Of a DNA stretch of 64,000 bases, positions 22,832 to 33,922 are shown one piece after another. The translations under genes were made by a program, and so were the position numbers. This stretch comes from Ursus arctos. Its lineage: Eukaryota; Chordata; Mammalia; Carnivora; Ursidae. A model generated the notes under the pieces. That model was given only the letters and a program-made list of their open reading frames with translations, did no database searches and was not told the origin of the DNA. The stretch's first letter is position 1; every line of letters starts with the position of its first letter. The DNA lies in contig NW_026622930.1 in the NCBI RefSeq assembly GCF_023065955.2, positions 20,871,449 through 20,935,448 of the forward strand. Direction: 5' to 3'.

Positions 22832-23039
22832 AGGGGTGCCTGGGTGGCTCAGTTGTTAAGCGTCTGCCTTCGGCTCAGGGCATGATCCCGGCGTTCTGGG
22901 ATGGAGCCCCACATCGGGCTCCTCTGCTGGGAGCCTGCTTCTTCCTCTCCCACTCCCCCTGCTTGTGTTCCCTCTCTTGCTGGCTGTCTCTCAAATAAAT
23001 AAATAAAATCTTTAAAAATAAATAAATAAATAAATAAAA
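22832..23039 (+). mobile_element. Can-SINE, forward
   Basis: It starts GGGGTGCCTGGGTGGCTCAG with intact A-box-like sequence, continues 'gcgtctgccttcggctcagg', a CT-rich block, and ends AAATAAATAAATAAAT. TSD TTCCTTCCT is at 22823-22831 and 23040-23048. The minus-strand frame 22849-23100 is antisense SINE. Confidence 0.95.
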
Positions 23040-23190
23040 TTCCTTCCTCTACTTCACCTTCTTTCAAAGCCACTCCCTGATAAACCTTCAAAACTCTCAA
23101 ATTTCTTCCTCCCTTTCTCTTTCTATCTCATTCATTCTTAAAAATGTTGCATTATGCAAACTGATCTAGACTTATTGGTTGTTTCTGCCT

Positions 23191-23363
23191 ATTTATTTAT
23201 AGAGGAGGGTGGGGCAGAAAGAGAGGGGGAGAGAGAGACTCTTCAGCAGGCTCCACACCCAGTGTGGAACCCGATGGGGGGCTCGATCCCAGGACCCTGA
23301 AATCATAACCTGAGTGGAAACCAAGAGACAGATGCTTAACTGACTGAGCCACCCAGGCACCCC
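23191..23363 (-). mobile_element. Can-SINE, inverted
   Basis: ATTTATTTATAGAGGAGG leads into a GA-rich middle, 'gggggctcgatcccaggacc' and GAGCCACCCAGGCACCCC. The short repeat TCTGCCT at 23184-23190 and 23364-23370 is the target duplication. It faces the forward copy 150 bp upstream. Confidence 0.93.
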
Positions 23364-23759
23364 TCTGCCTCCTTTTTAGATACTATCTTACTCTACCCAT
23401 TTTCCTGATATTGTACACAGATCATATAAGAAAATGGCTTAAAGAGAGCCTTCCTTGGGGGTAAGGAGGGAGGCACAAGCTAATAAACGTTGTCCCTGCA
23501 AACAATTTTATTTAAAAAAATAACTAAGATGATAAAGATACTTTCTTACAACAGTTTAAAAATCAACTACTTTTTATAAAGCTGTAAACACACAGCTCCT
23601 GAGAGTTTCACAAGACTAAGAGGGATAAGTTTTTTAATTTTCTGAAATCATTTCAGCTGGAGGACAAAACGAGTCACCTAAAAATGGCCAAAAACTCATC
23701 ATTTGTTCCCCCATGAGATGATTTACAAGGTTTTATTGTTACTTCAACCTTACAATCTT

Positions 23760-23958
23760 TTTTTTTTTTTAAGATTTTATTTATTTATTCAACAGAGATA
23801 GAGACAGCCAGCGAGAGAGGGAACACAAGCAGGGGGAGTGGGAGAGGAAGAAGCAGGCTCATAGCAGAGGAGCCTGATGTGGGGCTCGATCCCATAACGC
23901 TGGGATCACGCCCTGAGCCGAAGGCAGATGCTTAACCGCTGTGCCACCCAGGCGCCCC
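23760..23958 (-). mobile_element. Young arctoid-type Can-SINE, inverted
   Basis: A T-run, AAGATTTTATTTATTTATTC, 'gagacagccagcgagagagg', 'acacaagcagggggagtggg' and a head complement of TGTGCCACCCAGGCGCCCC. The target-site duplication CAACCTTACAATCTT (15 bp, perfect) occurs at 23745-23759 and 23959-23973. The intact TSD and clean sequence argue for a recent insertion. From memory this variant is typical of bears, panda and seals. Confidence 0.96.
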
Positions 23959-23973
23959 CAACCTTACAATCTT

Positions 23974-24539
23974 TATTAGTATTTTTACCGTAGCCAGTAT
24001 CCAATTAAGCAGACTTGAGTTGTGTGTGCACAAAAGAAAGTGCTATTAACATTGTCAAGACATCAGTGCACCTCGGATGAGATCTTCCTTTTGAGAAGAG
24101 TCACCGGATTTCCCCATCTTAGTCCCTGCTGCCCATAAGCAGGCCCTGAAGCAAGCATTTGTGTGCAAGTGATTTGCTAAGGAAGTATTCCCAGGAGAAA
24201 GTGTAGAGGACAGAGGGAAGCAGCACAGAAAAGAGAAGGCCAAGTCCCAACCTCAGCAGGGATCTACCCAGGAGCCCTGAAGTATGGATCACGCCTTAGA
24301 GTGTGTCCGAACTCAGAGTGTGGGCTTTCACAGTCCTACTTCAGTCCTCTGTAAACTCCCCAGATCAGCTCCAGGTATTCCTCTAAGGCAGCAGGTATGA
24401 TCTTCCAGAAGTAAAAGCATACTGAAGTTGGGAAGGGATTCATAGAAACAGTAGAAGGGACCTAGACTAATATGCATGCAGTACCACAGTGTCAGCTATT
24501 CCCCTCTTAATTAATGTACAGGTAAGTAACATAGGAACA
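23974..24539. other. No gene or recognised repeat
   Basis: Unassigned sequence. The minus frame at 24055-24243 has no recognisable domain. Confidence 0.45.
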
Positions 24540-24735
24540 GATATTGGCAGCTCACTAGGTGCCTGCTGCTGGGCTAAGTGCTTTACAAATTCATTATTTT
24601 ATGTAAACCTCACAACACCCCTGTGACCTAGAGTATTCCCATTTCACAGCTAAGAAAACTGAGTTTCAGTAAGAGTAATTGAGTTTCTCAAGGTCACACA
24701 GCAAATGAATTGGCATAGATTTGAAACTAGGCCCA
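24540..24735 (-). mobile_element. MIR SINE, inverted
   Basis: 'gctaagtgctttacaaattc', 'aaacctcacaacacccctgt', 'tttcacagctaagaaaactg' and 'tcaaggtcacacagcaaatg' are the MIR complement landmarks in order. Confidence 0.93.
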
Positions 24736-25978
24736 CTGAAGCTGTCCTGGAAAAAGGTAAGAGAAACCTTTTTGTGGATTGATGAAGCTCTCTATTCCAT
24801 TACCTTTTTGCTCAAAAGGGCTAGCTGATCACTGAGGAAGATGTGAGACAGTTTATACAACGATCAAGGTCTCCTGGGAAAGAAAGCTTTCACCCCTTCC
24901 CTCCTGAGCTGAGATGTGACCAGAACCTTTCTAAAGGATGGAGATGGTTCTCAGTGAAATCTACTAAAAGGAAAGACACCTAGGGACTCCCTTGATGGAC
25001 TCTGCTAAATGGCAGGGCAATGTAGACTCTGACCTAGACTCTGCGTGAGTTTAAACAGTTATGGCGCTAATAGGAGTTCTCTGCAGGGTGGATCTGTGGC
25101 TGGGTCATCCCTTTTAATCTGATCATTATAGAAATAATTACTTGTCACGAGAATACAATCTGAGATATTATAATTTGAGGCATCCAAACATGGACCTTGC
25201 TTGGCTGAGTATAAGATTTTCTTTCTTTGAAGACCCACTTCATCCCATGCAGGGATCTGGAAAAGTAGTGGCTTTGTTGCAACAGTCAGCTATTTTTACC
25301 TGCTCTCAGGGAGCAAAACTGACTTTGTGAAAAAAGGCAGACTCTATGGATTTTCAATAATTTATGGGCAAGATAGAGGACTAAACCAACTGTCTTCCCT
25401 CCTTACAACACGCTAGAAATGAGACACTTGATGTTTTGCATTCATGAAGTTACCCTTTAGATTTCTAGCTTCCCTGCCTATTCAGAAAATGAAATGAGTT
25501 TGGATTCATGTTTTCATTGAAACAGAAATGATGACTCAAAAAACAAATTATAAAAGAGGTTGTGTTTACCTGTTTTATTTTCTTTTAGACTATCTACTTG
25601 GAGAAAAGGAAGAGATTATAATTGTTATACTGTTTTCTTTCATTAGCCTAAAAGCATTTAAAATGTATTCAATCTTTAAACACATGTACGGTTTTTCTGA
25701 TTGTTTCATGTGCTCCTTTATATATACCAAAGTGAACATTTCAAAGTATCTGCCAAATCAAAAAAATACAATTTGCAACTAACTCCCAATTCTTTGGATT
25801 ACCTGTAAAACTTCCCTGTTGCCTCACTCCAAATATGAGCAAAACAAACCCAAAGAATAGGCTCAAAAAGATAGATAGATAATTGCAATGTGCAAAGACA
25901 ACAGATTGGTTAAATAAATTATTATGGTACATCTACTACACGAAATACTACTCTGACATTAAAATTTATCCAGAAGAT
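24736..25978. other. No gene or recognised repeat
   Basis: About 1.2 kb of unassigned sequence. A (GATA)4-like patch (AGATAGATAGATAGATA) lies near 25868-25882. Frames at 25142-25330 and 25528-25782 show no domain and sit in AT-rich DNA. Confidence 0.45.
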
Positions 25979-26179
25979 GGGGCGCCTGGGTGGCTCAGTT
26001 GGTTAAGTGTCTGCCTTGGGTTCAGGTCATGATCTCAGGGTCCTGGGATTGAGCCCCACATCAGTCTCCCTGCTCAGCAAGGAGTCTGCTTCTCTCTCTC
26101 TCTCTCTCTTCCCCTCCCCCACTTGTGCTCTCTCTCTTGCTCACTCTCTCTCTCTCAAATAAATAAAATCTTAAAAAAA
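25979..26179 (+). mobile_element. Can-SINE, forward, with expanded CT tract
   Basis: It starts GGGGCGCCTGGGTGGCTCAG and ends AAATAAATAAAATCTTAAAA. An internal TCTCTCTC run near 26090-26109 is expanded. Flanks AATTTATCCAGA (25963-25974) and AATTTATTCAGA (26180-26191) form a TSD with one mismatch. Confidence 0.95.
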
Positions 26180-26191
26180 AATTTATTCAGA

Positions 26192-26752
26192 TGTATGGCG
26201 TAGCTGTAGAAAGAAACACTGTGTAGAAAAACATGGTGTAGAAAAGAACCTGAGAAGATGTTTAAAAGGTAATATTAGGTAAAAATGGACCAGTTACAAA
26301 AGAGCACATGCATTATAAAACTGTTTTACATACGTTATACAAGAAAATTCTAAACAGATGTACAACAAATGTTAGTAGAAGTTCTCAGGGAGTGGGAATA
26401 GAGATACTTAAAATTTTCTTTTTTAATCTATACTTTGTAATTTGTCTACAAAAAACATCTATTTCATTTATAATGAAAGTAATAACTTTGGTTATTAATA
26501 AACCATTTTAAAAAGTGTGAACAGGTGGAATGGGGTTGGATCAATATTATTGATCGTTCATAGTTATAGTTATATAGTTATAGTTATTATTCATAACTGT
26601 AAGTATGCTTTATAGTTCTAGAAGAGTTATTCCTTCATTAAAAGGTCAAAAGCATGTGGGTTAAGAATTGGGGGTTAAGATAGGGGAAAGAGGGAAGTAC
26701 TGGTTCTTTCAACCCAATACAGTAGCTATAAGCTCCCTTCAGAGAGTAGAGC
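26192..26752. other. No gene; AT-rich
   Basis: Unassigned. A short AGTTATAGTTATATAGTTAT tandem patch lies around 26561-26587, next to a small GATCAAT/ATTGATC inverted repeat. Confidence 0.45.
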
Positions 26753-27060
26753 TGCACTGTCCAACACAATAATCATAGCCACGTGTGGCTGCTTCAGAGC
26801 CTTTGAAATACAGCTAATCTGAATAGATGTGCTGTAAGTATAAAATACATAATGGATTTTGAAAACTTAAAAGTAAAATATCTCATTAATGATATTTTAT
26901 TTTGATTACATGTTAAAATTATAATTTTGGGATACATCAATTGAATGAAATACATTGTTAATATTAATTTCACCTGTTTCTTTTTACTTTGTTTAATGTG
27001 ACAACTAGAAAATTATAACTTACATATGTGGCTTGCATGATATTTCTCTTGGACAGCACA
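26753..27060. mobile_element. Non-autonomous DNA transposon (MITE) with TIRs
   Basis: The left end TGCACTGTCCAA (26753-26764) pairs with the right end TTGGACAGCACA (27049-27060) as a terminal inverted repeat with one mismatch. The interior has 'atagccacgtgtggctgctt' and, near the other end, 'acatatgtggcttgcatgat', consistent with a hAT-type MITE common in mammals. No transposase frame. The exact family is not assigned. Confidence 0.75.
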
Positions 27061-27310
27061 GGAGTGAAGAGTAAGCTCAGCCTTAATGTTCTATGTCTCT
27101 TTCTGAATCACAAAGGATGTTTTAGGAAGTTTTTCCAAATACACAAGATACTAAAATAGAATTGAAAGAGAATGAGGCAATTACAGATTTAACAACAACA
27201 ACAATCTTTTGAGATCTGAAACAAGATACTCTATTGGTGTTCTATAGTAGCAAAGTATAAGTAAATGAGAAACAATGTAGATAGAATTGCTCTTAAAATA
27301 TACTTCTCAA

Positions 27311-27474
27311 GGGGCGCCTGAGTTGGTTAAACATCTGCCTTCAGCTCAGGTCGAAATCTTGGGGTCCTGGGATTGAGCCCCACATCAGGTTCCCCGCTTA
27401 GTGGGGAGTCTGTTTCTCCCTCTCTCTCTGCCCCTCCCCACTGCTTGTGGTCTCTCAAATAAACAAATAAAATC

Positions 27475-27509
<35 letters not shown>
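27311..27509 (+). mobile_element. Can-SINE, forward, A-box deletion and (AT)n tail
   Basis: The head reads GGGGCGCCTGAGTTGGTTAA, lacking the 8 nt GGTGGCTC found in sister copies; this removes part of the RNA polymerase III A box. The body is otherwise normal and the tail runs into a pure (AT)n of about 27 nt. Flanks TATACTTCTCAA (27299-27310) and TATATTTCTCAA (27510-27521) are a TSD with one mismatch. Since the TSD is intact, the 8-nt loss may predate or follow insertion. Confidence 0.92.
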
Positions 27510-27514
<5 letters not shown>

Positions 27515-27521
27515 TTCTCAA

Positions 27522-29012
27522 AATTGAAGCTTAATGTTTTTCCTACACCACACACTTGATATTTTTCCTATAATGCAAATTACTATTTTATTAAAATAAG
27601 TTTTTTGATAAACATATTCATTAATGAAGATACTCAGAGCCCATGCCCATTTTGCCTCCTATACGTGGATTTCCTCCAGAGGTTTGATTGTAACTATGGA
27701 CACAAACTGGATGATGATTTGATGCAAAGAGAAGAGTGGCAGGGTGGAGGGAACCCATGCTCTTCCAAGATAAAGCTGTGTATGTCACTGACAGAGCAGC
27801 TTTCTGTCTCCCCTGTCCCCAGTTGCAAGGGTATGGACAGGTTTCTAAGATCCAGGGCATATGCAGGGCATGCCTGGATATAAAAATCTATGGAAGAAAA
27901 ACCTAGAGATTTCCTGGTTGTTTTTGTTTTGTTTTGTTTTTTGTTTCTTGTTTTTTATCAAGGCAATGGGTCAGAACTTCCTGGTTCCCACTACAACTTT
28001 CACAGACAGGCCTGAAGTTTTATGATGGTATAATTTTATATGAAAAGGGAAGCAAAACATGGTCTGCACCCCCTGAGAAACCTCCAGTGTCATGATGGAA
28101 AAATATTATGACCAAAAAGCCACGTTTGCTCCATGTGTATTGTATACAGAAATCATTTCCTATTGACAATCCACTTGATTAAAACAAAAAAAGATAGTAA
28201 AGCTACATAAACATTTCGTTTCCCTGACAATCCTCTCCATTTGAAAAACAAAAATGAAACCACATGATTTTCCATTTCAAATGAAATTTAACCAAAAGCA
28301 ATACAATTTTTTTTTTCTGGAAATGAAGTGGAAGACCATTTTCTGTGGTCTTTTAGCCAAGATACAATGAAAAAAAAAATGAATCTGGTCTATTTTGTTT
28401 AGACATCAGAGAGCAGGCAATTGAAAGTTCCCTGTGACAGTGATTTTTTTCTTCAAGGGCTCTTGAGGGTTCATGCTGGAACATTAGTGACCTTGTTTTT
28501 TCAGTCATTCTCAACTGCTTTCTTTGCTGTGATAAATATGCTCCAGTAGTTGTAGGTTCTAAGTTTCTAGAAACTATCAACACTGTTCCTTAAACATCAG
28601 GGCCGTTCTTTATGACAAAGCAGGCTTTTTGTAGGACTCTCAGTGAACCCAACATAATTCCCGGCACATCCACCCCATACTGTAGTCTGAAGTGCAGTGT
28701 TAAATAATTACACAACATAAAATTATTTGGAGGAAGTTCTGGTGAATTATTTTTATAGTGCTGAGGCATGGAAATTCCAGACAACGTTGGACAGTCTCAA
28801 CAAACCATGTGACAGACAACTGGCAGGGATGAAGAGTCCCCGGTATATTTTTTTTAAAGAAAGACTAAGTTATTTCACCCTCTTTTCTTTAGAAAAATGT
28901 CAAATGTTTTGATCAACTTATAGGCTACCAGGTAGCCCAACTTAGAAGGTTTCCCAGAATTGCCATACTCATTTCTACCATTTAGTACAGAAAATTTTTA
29001 TTTCCATGAAGT
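27522..29012. other. No gene or recognised repeat
   Basis: About 1.5 kb unassigned. A (GTTTT)n-like patch lies near 27919-27950. Opposing short frames at 27605-27883/27621-27860 and 28353-28912 lack any domain or splice context that I can support. Confidence 0.45.
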
Positions 29013-29253
29013 AAGATTTTTCATTTATTCATTTTATTCATTTATTTGAGAAAGATTTTATTCATTTATTTGAGATTTTATTCATTTATTTGAGAGAGAG
29101 AGAGATCACGAGTGGGAGTGAGGGGCAGAGGGAGAAGGAGAAGCACATTCCACGCGGAGCAGAGAGCCTAATGTGGGGCTCGATCCCAGGACCCCGAGAT
29201 CATGACCTGAGCCAAAGGCAGACACTTAACTGACTGAGCCACCCAGGTGCCCC
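29013..29253 (-). mobile_element. Can-SINE, inverted, with tandemly expanded tail
   Basis: The head-end complement GAGCCACCCAGGTGCCCC and GA-rich body are normal, but the A-rich tail (here T-rich, 29013-29095) consists of about three units of the form GATTTTATTCATTTATTTGAG, 21-24 bp each. The unit is the SINE tail-plus-purine joint, so replication slippage is likely. Confidence 0.92.
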
Positions 29254-29319
29254 TCATCAACACATTTTAAAACCTAAAATCAAGTCATACATATTTTTAT
29301 TTTCTTCCCATCATAATCA

Positions 29320-29560
29320 TAAATAATAGCTACTATTCATAGAATTCTTCTGGACTCTGTGTTAATACTGTTCCATGTATTTTCTCACTAAATCTTTACA
29401 GTGAAGTGTGAGGTGTACCATGATGATCTTTATCTTATAGATTAGGAAATTGAAAATTAGAGTGTTTATTTGTCCAAGGACCTTGCTCAAGGGCTGCAAG
29501 ACTACAAACCCACATGCAAGCACACACAAATCTTAATCACTTTGTTATCTTGCTTCTCTG
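29320..29560 (-). mobile_element. MIR SINE, inverted (diverged)
   Basis: 'ttctcactaaatctttacag', 'cttatagattaggaaattga' and 'aaggaccttgctcaagggct' follow the complement of MIR loosely. Moderately diverged. Confidence 0.65.
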
Positions 29561-29964
29561 AATATGTCTTACATTTAATAATACCAGTGGGTATTTATGA
29601 CTATTATATGTCAGAGGCTATAAACAGACTATAGCGGATGTGGATGTGGAATTATAATTCAACTCAGAACAGTTTTCTCTTTCCTCCCTCCTTCCAAGTC
29701 TTTCTCCTGTTCTTCCTTAACTCTTATGCCTCATGTTCTCTGGTCCTATAGTTTGCAATGTAATTGAGAAGCTAATACACATAATCCTCAGAAGTAAATC
29801 ATAGAAGAGTTTTGATAACATCGAGTAAAATAAGATGGAAACAGGTATTCATAATGTTTTAAATTCCTTAAACATTCCTATAGCCAAAATAAGGAATGCT
29901 TTCTCAAAAAGATGAAAAAAAAATTTAAATAGAAACAAGTGAGTGTAATAACCCTGAGGATATC

Positions 29965-30290
29965 ACAATGTGTCTGTTATGGTTTTTAATTCTTTCAAGT
30001 TTATCAGATGATTCAAATTTTTTATTTCTTGTGTCAGTTTTGGGAAGTTGTACTTTTTTTCTGGAAACTTGTCCATTTTATCTACATTTTCAAATTAGGA
30101 CTATAGTGTTGTTAATATTTATAAATGGTATTATAATTTTTAAAGTATCTGTAGGCTCTGTAATGATATATCTCTTCATTTCTGATTCTTTTTTTCTTGA
30201 CGAGCCTTATCAAGGGTTTATCAATTTTATTATTCTCTTCAAAGAATCAATTTTGGGTTTTTAATTCTCTTAAAAATTTTAAAGTTGAGT
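29965..30290 (-). mobile_element. Old LINE-1 ORF2 remnant, antisense
   Basis: 'cttgacgagccttatcaagg', 'gtttatcaattttattattc' and 'ttcaaagaatcaattttggg' are the complement of the conserved L1 ORF2 region just upstream of the reverse transcriptase. The plus-strand frame here is an antisense reading. Confidence 0.8.
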
Positions 30291-30880
30291 CTGATAATTC
30301 ACTATCTGAGCTCTTGTGCATCCTTTTCTATTGCTGTTATTTCTCTTGATTTTTAAATTACATTCTCTTCTCTTATTTGTTTGGTTATTTTTTACTGTGT
30401 GCAAGACATTATGCAGTACATGAAAAAAAGTGTTGAAATAATCTGAGTCCTAGAATTTTTTTCTTTCAAAGAGGATTTACACTTGCCTTTGGCAGGTGGT
30501 CACAGGCACCAGCAATCTTAGATCATCTTATTCCAATTATAGGGACTGAAATAATTTGAAATCACTTCAGTCCCAGGTTTTCCCAGTACTCCCTACTCTT
30601 TGGTGGAGCCCTTTGAGATCCCAACTCGATGTGTGGGGGTTTAGCAGAGATCCCTTCTTGACAGAACTTGGATTTGACTTTTTTTTTTTTTTAACCATTT
30701 AGCCCTCTGGGGCTGCCAAAACCTCTGCTTAATTCTTCCCTTAACCTCTTCCAGAATCATCAGCCACTCCTAGGATTCACTGCTCTGGGTTTCCTTTTCC
30801 TCCTGTTTCATAATTCTTTGCTACCTTGATATGTGAAATTAAAAAAAAAAGTTATTTTATCACGCTTTGTCAATTTTTCT
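30291..30880 (-). mobile_element. Old LINE-like remnant, antisense (tentative)
   Basis: Contains 'ggatttacacttgcctttgg', 'caggtggtcacaggcaccag' and 'gtgggggtttagcagagatc', phrases of a widespread mammalian repeat I associate with antisense old L1 upstream sequence. Name uncertain. Confidence 0.5.
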
Positions 30881-31380
30881 CATGAGTGGTTTATATTATG
30901 TGTACATTTTGTGTAAATTATTATGAATATTCTTAAAAGCAGAAGTCCTTGTTACTTTATTTTTAATATTTTACCATTGATTTGTGATTTCTTAGGTTCA
31001 TTTTACATGTGTACATATTTCTTTTTCATAATATGCAAGATTTATGGTCCAATTTTAGTTCTTCGTAATTTTCTTGTTGCTTAAAATATGACTTTATATA
31101 ATATAGTAAGTTCTCTCTTTCTTTAACCAATCTATTAATTCCCTACTCTGAATGATAACATTTTAAGAATAATTTGTTTCTTTCACCACCTTGCTTTTCT
31201 ATACTGCTACACTTTTGTTTGGTTATGTACTTGATCTTAGATTAGCCCTAAACAATACACACTGAAGATGAGAAAACCAGTATACTTAAACTACTTCCCA
31301 TCTTCTCCCTCGGATCCAGAGAGGCACCCTGAGACAGTAGAAAAATTTTTCAGTTTACAAGGTCCCAAATAATACAATGG

Positions 31381-31399
31381 TCTCTCTCTCTCTCTCTCT
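31381..31399. repeat. (TC)n microsatellite
   Basis: A short uninterrupted TC run of about 19 nt followed by 'tgtatgcatatataagtata'. Confidence 0.9.
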
Positions 31400-31474
31400 G
31401 TATGCATATATAAGTATATTAATGGGATGCTTTAGCCATAACCTCTCTTTACCCATCCATCTATCTTAAAAATA

Positions 31475-31600
31475 TTATTATGCACCTACTCTGTGTCAGG
31501 TGCAGCTTTAGGTTTTGGGAATATAGCAGTAAATAAAATGGAGAAGAAAAAAAAAACCTGCCTCTATGGAGCTTACATTCTGTAGATGATAAAGACTGAG
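31475..31600. mobile_element. Ancient interspersed repeat, family unassigned
   Basis: 'gcacctactctgtgtcaggt', 'gggaatatagcagtaaataa' and 'atggagcttacattctgtag' match the same common mammalian repeat hinted at 2585-2735, but I cannot name the family. Confidence 0.6.
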
Positions 31601-32182
31601 AGCCTCAGGCTGCTTATTAGTTACAGTTTCTTATCTACTCTGCGAAACATAAAGATACCTTCTTGAAGAGTTAGCTTGTCTACAAATGCCCTCATGAATC
31701 ATCACATCCCCTGCCTCTGCAGGGTATCTTGTGGGATTTCAGGAGCTCCTTGAGCCCAGCCATTTTGTTCTATGCCTGCCTTGCCCCTTGATATGTGCCA
31801 CCTACTTCAGAGAACTCTGCCCTCTCAGCCTGTAATCTCCAGTAGCCCCCTTATTTCAGTTTACTTCCTTTCTCTGGTTCAATTTTTGCTGTACTTGACA
31901 GCTGTTCTTCATGTATATTATAGTTCAAGTTAATGAGGATTTTCTAATAATCGCAAATGAGAGCGTCTGCTGCTAATTTTCCTTGTTGATTTTGGTTGAT
32001 TTCCAGAGAGGAGTATAGGATCTGGATGTCTTTATTATCCTGAAACTAAATATCCCATTTTTTTCCTTTTAAAGTGAGGGAACTTGAGCCTAGAAAGGTT
32101 CAGTGATTTCATCAAGGTCTCATATTTAACTTGTAGGACAAATCTAATTGTAGAACTCAAGCATCTGGACTCCCAGTTTTAC

Positions 32183-32411
32183 ATATATATATAATATATA
32201 TTATATTTTATTATATATTTATTTTTATTATATTATAATTATTTATTATATTATATTATATATTTATAATATAATATATTTATATTTATAATATAATAAT
32301 ATATTATTATATTATATATTTATTTTATTATATATTATATATATTTGTATTTATACAGAGTATAAATGTATATAAATATATATATATTTGTATTTATACA
32401 GAGAGAGAGAA

Positions 32412-32440
<29 letters not shown>
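32183..32440. repeat. Pure A/T tract with adjoining (GA)n
   Basis: From 32183 to 32346 there is not one G or C (164 bp), made of irregular TATA, TTTA and ATTA units with many overlapping small palindromes. It continues as two copies of an ATATTTGTATTTATACAGAG unit (about 32341-32360 and 32384-32403) and then a GAGAGA run to about 32440. The tract likely grew inside the AT-rich 5' part of the following repeat. Confidence 0.95.
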
Positions 32441-32442
<2 letters not shown>

Positions 32443-32912
32443 TACATTATAAGGAATTGGCTTGTGCAGTTACAGAGGCTGGGAAGTCCCAAGATCTGCA
32501 GTGGACAAGCTGGAGCCCTAGGAGAGTTGATGGCATAGTTCTAATTTGAGTCCAAAGGCCTGAGAACCAGGGAAGGTGATGCTACAAGTTCTAGTCCAAG
32601 TTGCGGCTCAAGACCCCAAAAAAGCCAGTATTTTTGTTCAATTCCAAAGATAGGAAAAGACTAACATCCAGCTCAGCAATCAGGCAGTAGGAATTTTCTT
32701 TTACTGAAAGAGGGTCAGGTCAGCCTTTTTTTCTATTCAGACCCTCAGGTGATTAGATGAGGCCCACCCACTCAAGAAAGAGCAATTTGCTTTACTCAGC
32801 CTACTTGTTCAAATGTTAATCTCATCCCAAAACAACCAGAATAATATTTGACCAAATATCTAGGCAGTCTGTGGCCCAGTCAAGTTGACACATAAAATTA
32901 ACCATTACACCC
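32441..32912. mobile_element. Widespread mammalian LTR-like repeat, unassigned
   Basis: 'cattataaggaattggcttg', 'gaggctgggaagtcccaaga', 'ttagatgaggcccacccact', 'aatatttgaccaaatatcta' and a final 'aagttgacacataaaattaa' are hallmarks of a very common mammalian repeat that also begins in an AT-rich tract. I recognise the repeat but cannot give its library name with confidence. Confidence 0.65.
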
Positions 32913-33910
32913 ATACCAGTAACTGCAGTTTAAAAGTCCAGTTTTAGATCAATGAATGCAAAGTACTAGCTTTTGAGTAGCACCAGTCATTGAGAAAGTG
33001 AGGTTGTAAACTTAGTGAAAAAAAAAAGTAGATCTTAATTGAAAGTGCAGCCATATATTTATTGATACTGTTATCTAGAAAATTTCTTCTTTATCATGAG
33101 TCAGATTATATATTTCACATGCTTAGAAGTGTGCTAAGTGGTTTCAATAAGCTGCAAAAAACATAAAAATAAAGACTTGATCCAAAGCATTTTAAAATTA
33201 CAGATTTATTCTCAGAGTAGTAGAGCAATTAATGTCATTCAACACTGTTTACTAAGTATAAGGGGGAATTGAGGTTTTGATTATCTAACAACCAGGCTAC
33301 GAGATCTCTCATCCACCATAATTTCCTTAGATACAGAGAAGCATGATTTATTTCACTATTTTCCCTGCCTCCTCCCCCTTACTGTCCTCTCTTCTGTTCC
33401 TTACTCCTTTTCTTCCCTTTCTCCTCTCCCCTACTACAATCAGATTTGGAGGAAACAAAGTTGGAAAAAACAGAATCTTTTTGCTGTTATCCTAGTGAGA
33501 AAGACACACGGGTAGAACAACTGACTCAGGTTGATGGCATGAACTCTTCAGTGCAATAGTGATTAATTATGTTATTTGTAGACTTTTTGGTGGAGGAGAC
33601 ACTTCAGCTGGGCTTTAGGAATTTATCAGCAAAGAGATACATTCTAGAGGGAATTAATATGAGTAACCTCATAGTCTTTTAGTACATTTTTTCTTAAGGC
33701 ATCCCAGCTTGCTTTCTGTGATTGGCAACCAAATTACTCAAATTATGACATCCACCATTTCCTGCTCTCCCAGTCTAGCTCTTTGTTTCCATGGATTTAG
33801 ACTCCAGCTTCCAATATCTTTCTCAACCCTTATTGTTCTGACAACTTGTTTGGATAGCTCTTCTCAGGCTTCTTGTTCTCACTTCCCTTTATGTTTACTT
33901 GACTCTCTGC
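32913..33910. other. No gene or recognised repeat
   Basis: Unassigned sequence, including a CT-rich patch near 33358-33432. Confidence 0.45.
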
Positions 33911-33922
33911 TTGCATATTCTT

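Noticed and set aside
22832..23958. tRNA genes (tRNA-like heads of the Can-SINEs)
   Set aside because: The tRNA-related part is only a SINE promoter with broken cloverleaf pairing and target-site duplications around each copy. They are not functional tRNA genes.
27483..27515. (AT)n as a separate microsatellite locus
   Set aside because: It lies inside the TSD of the adjacent SINE, so it is the mutated A tail of that element, not an independent repeat.
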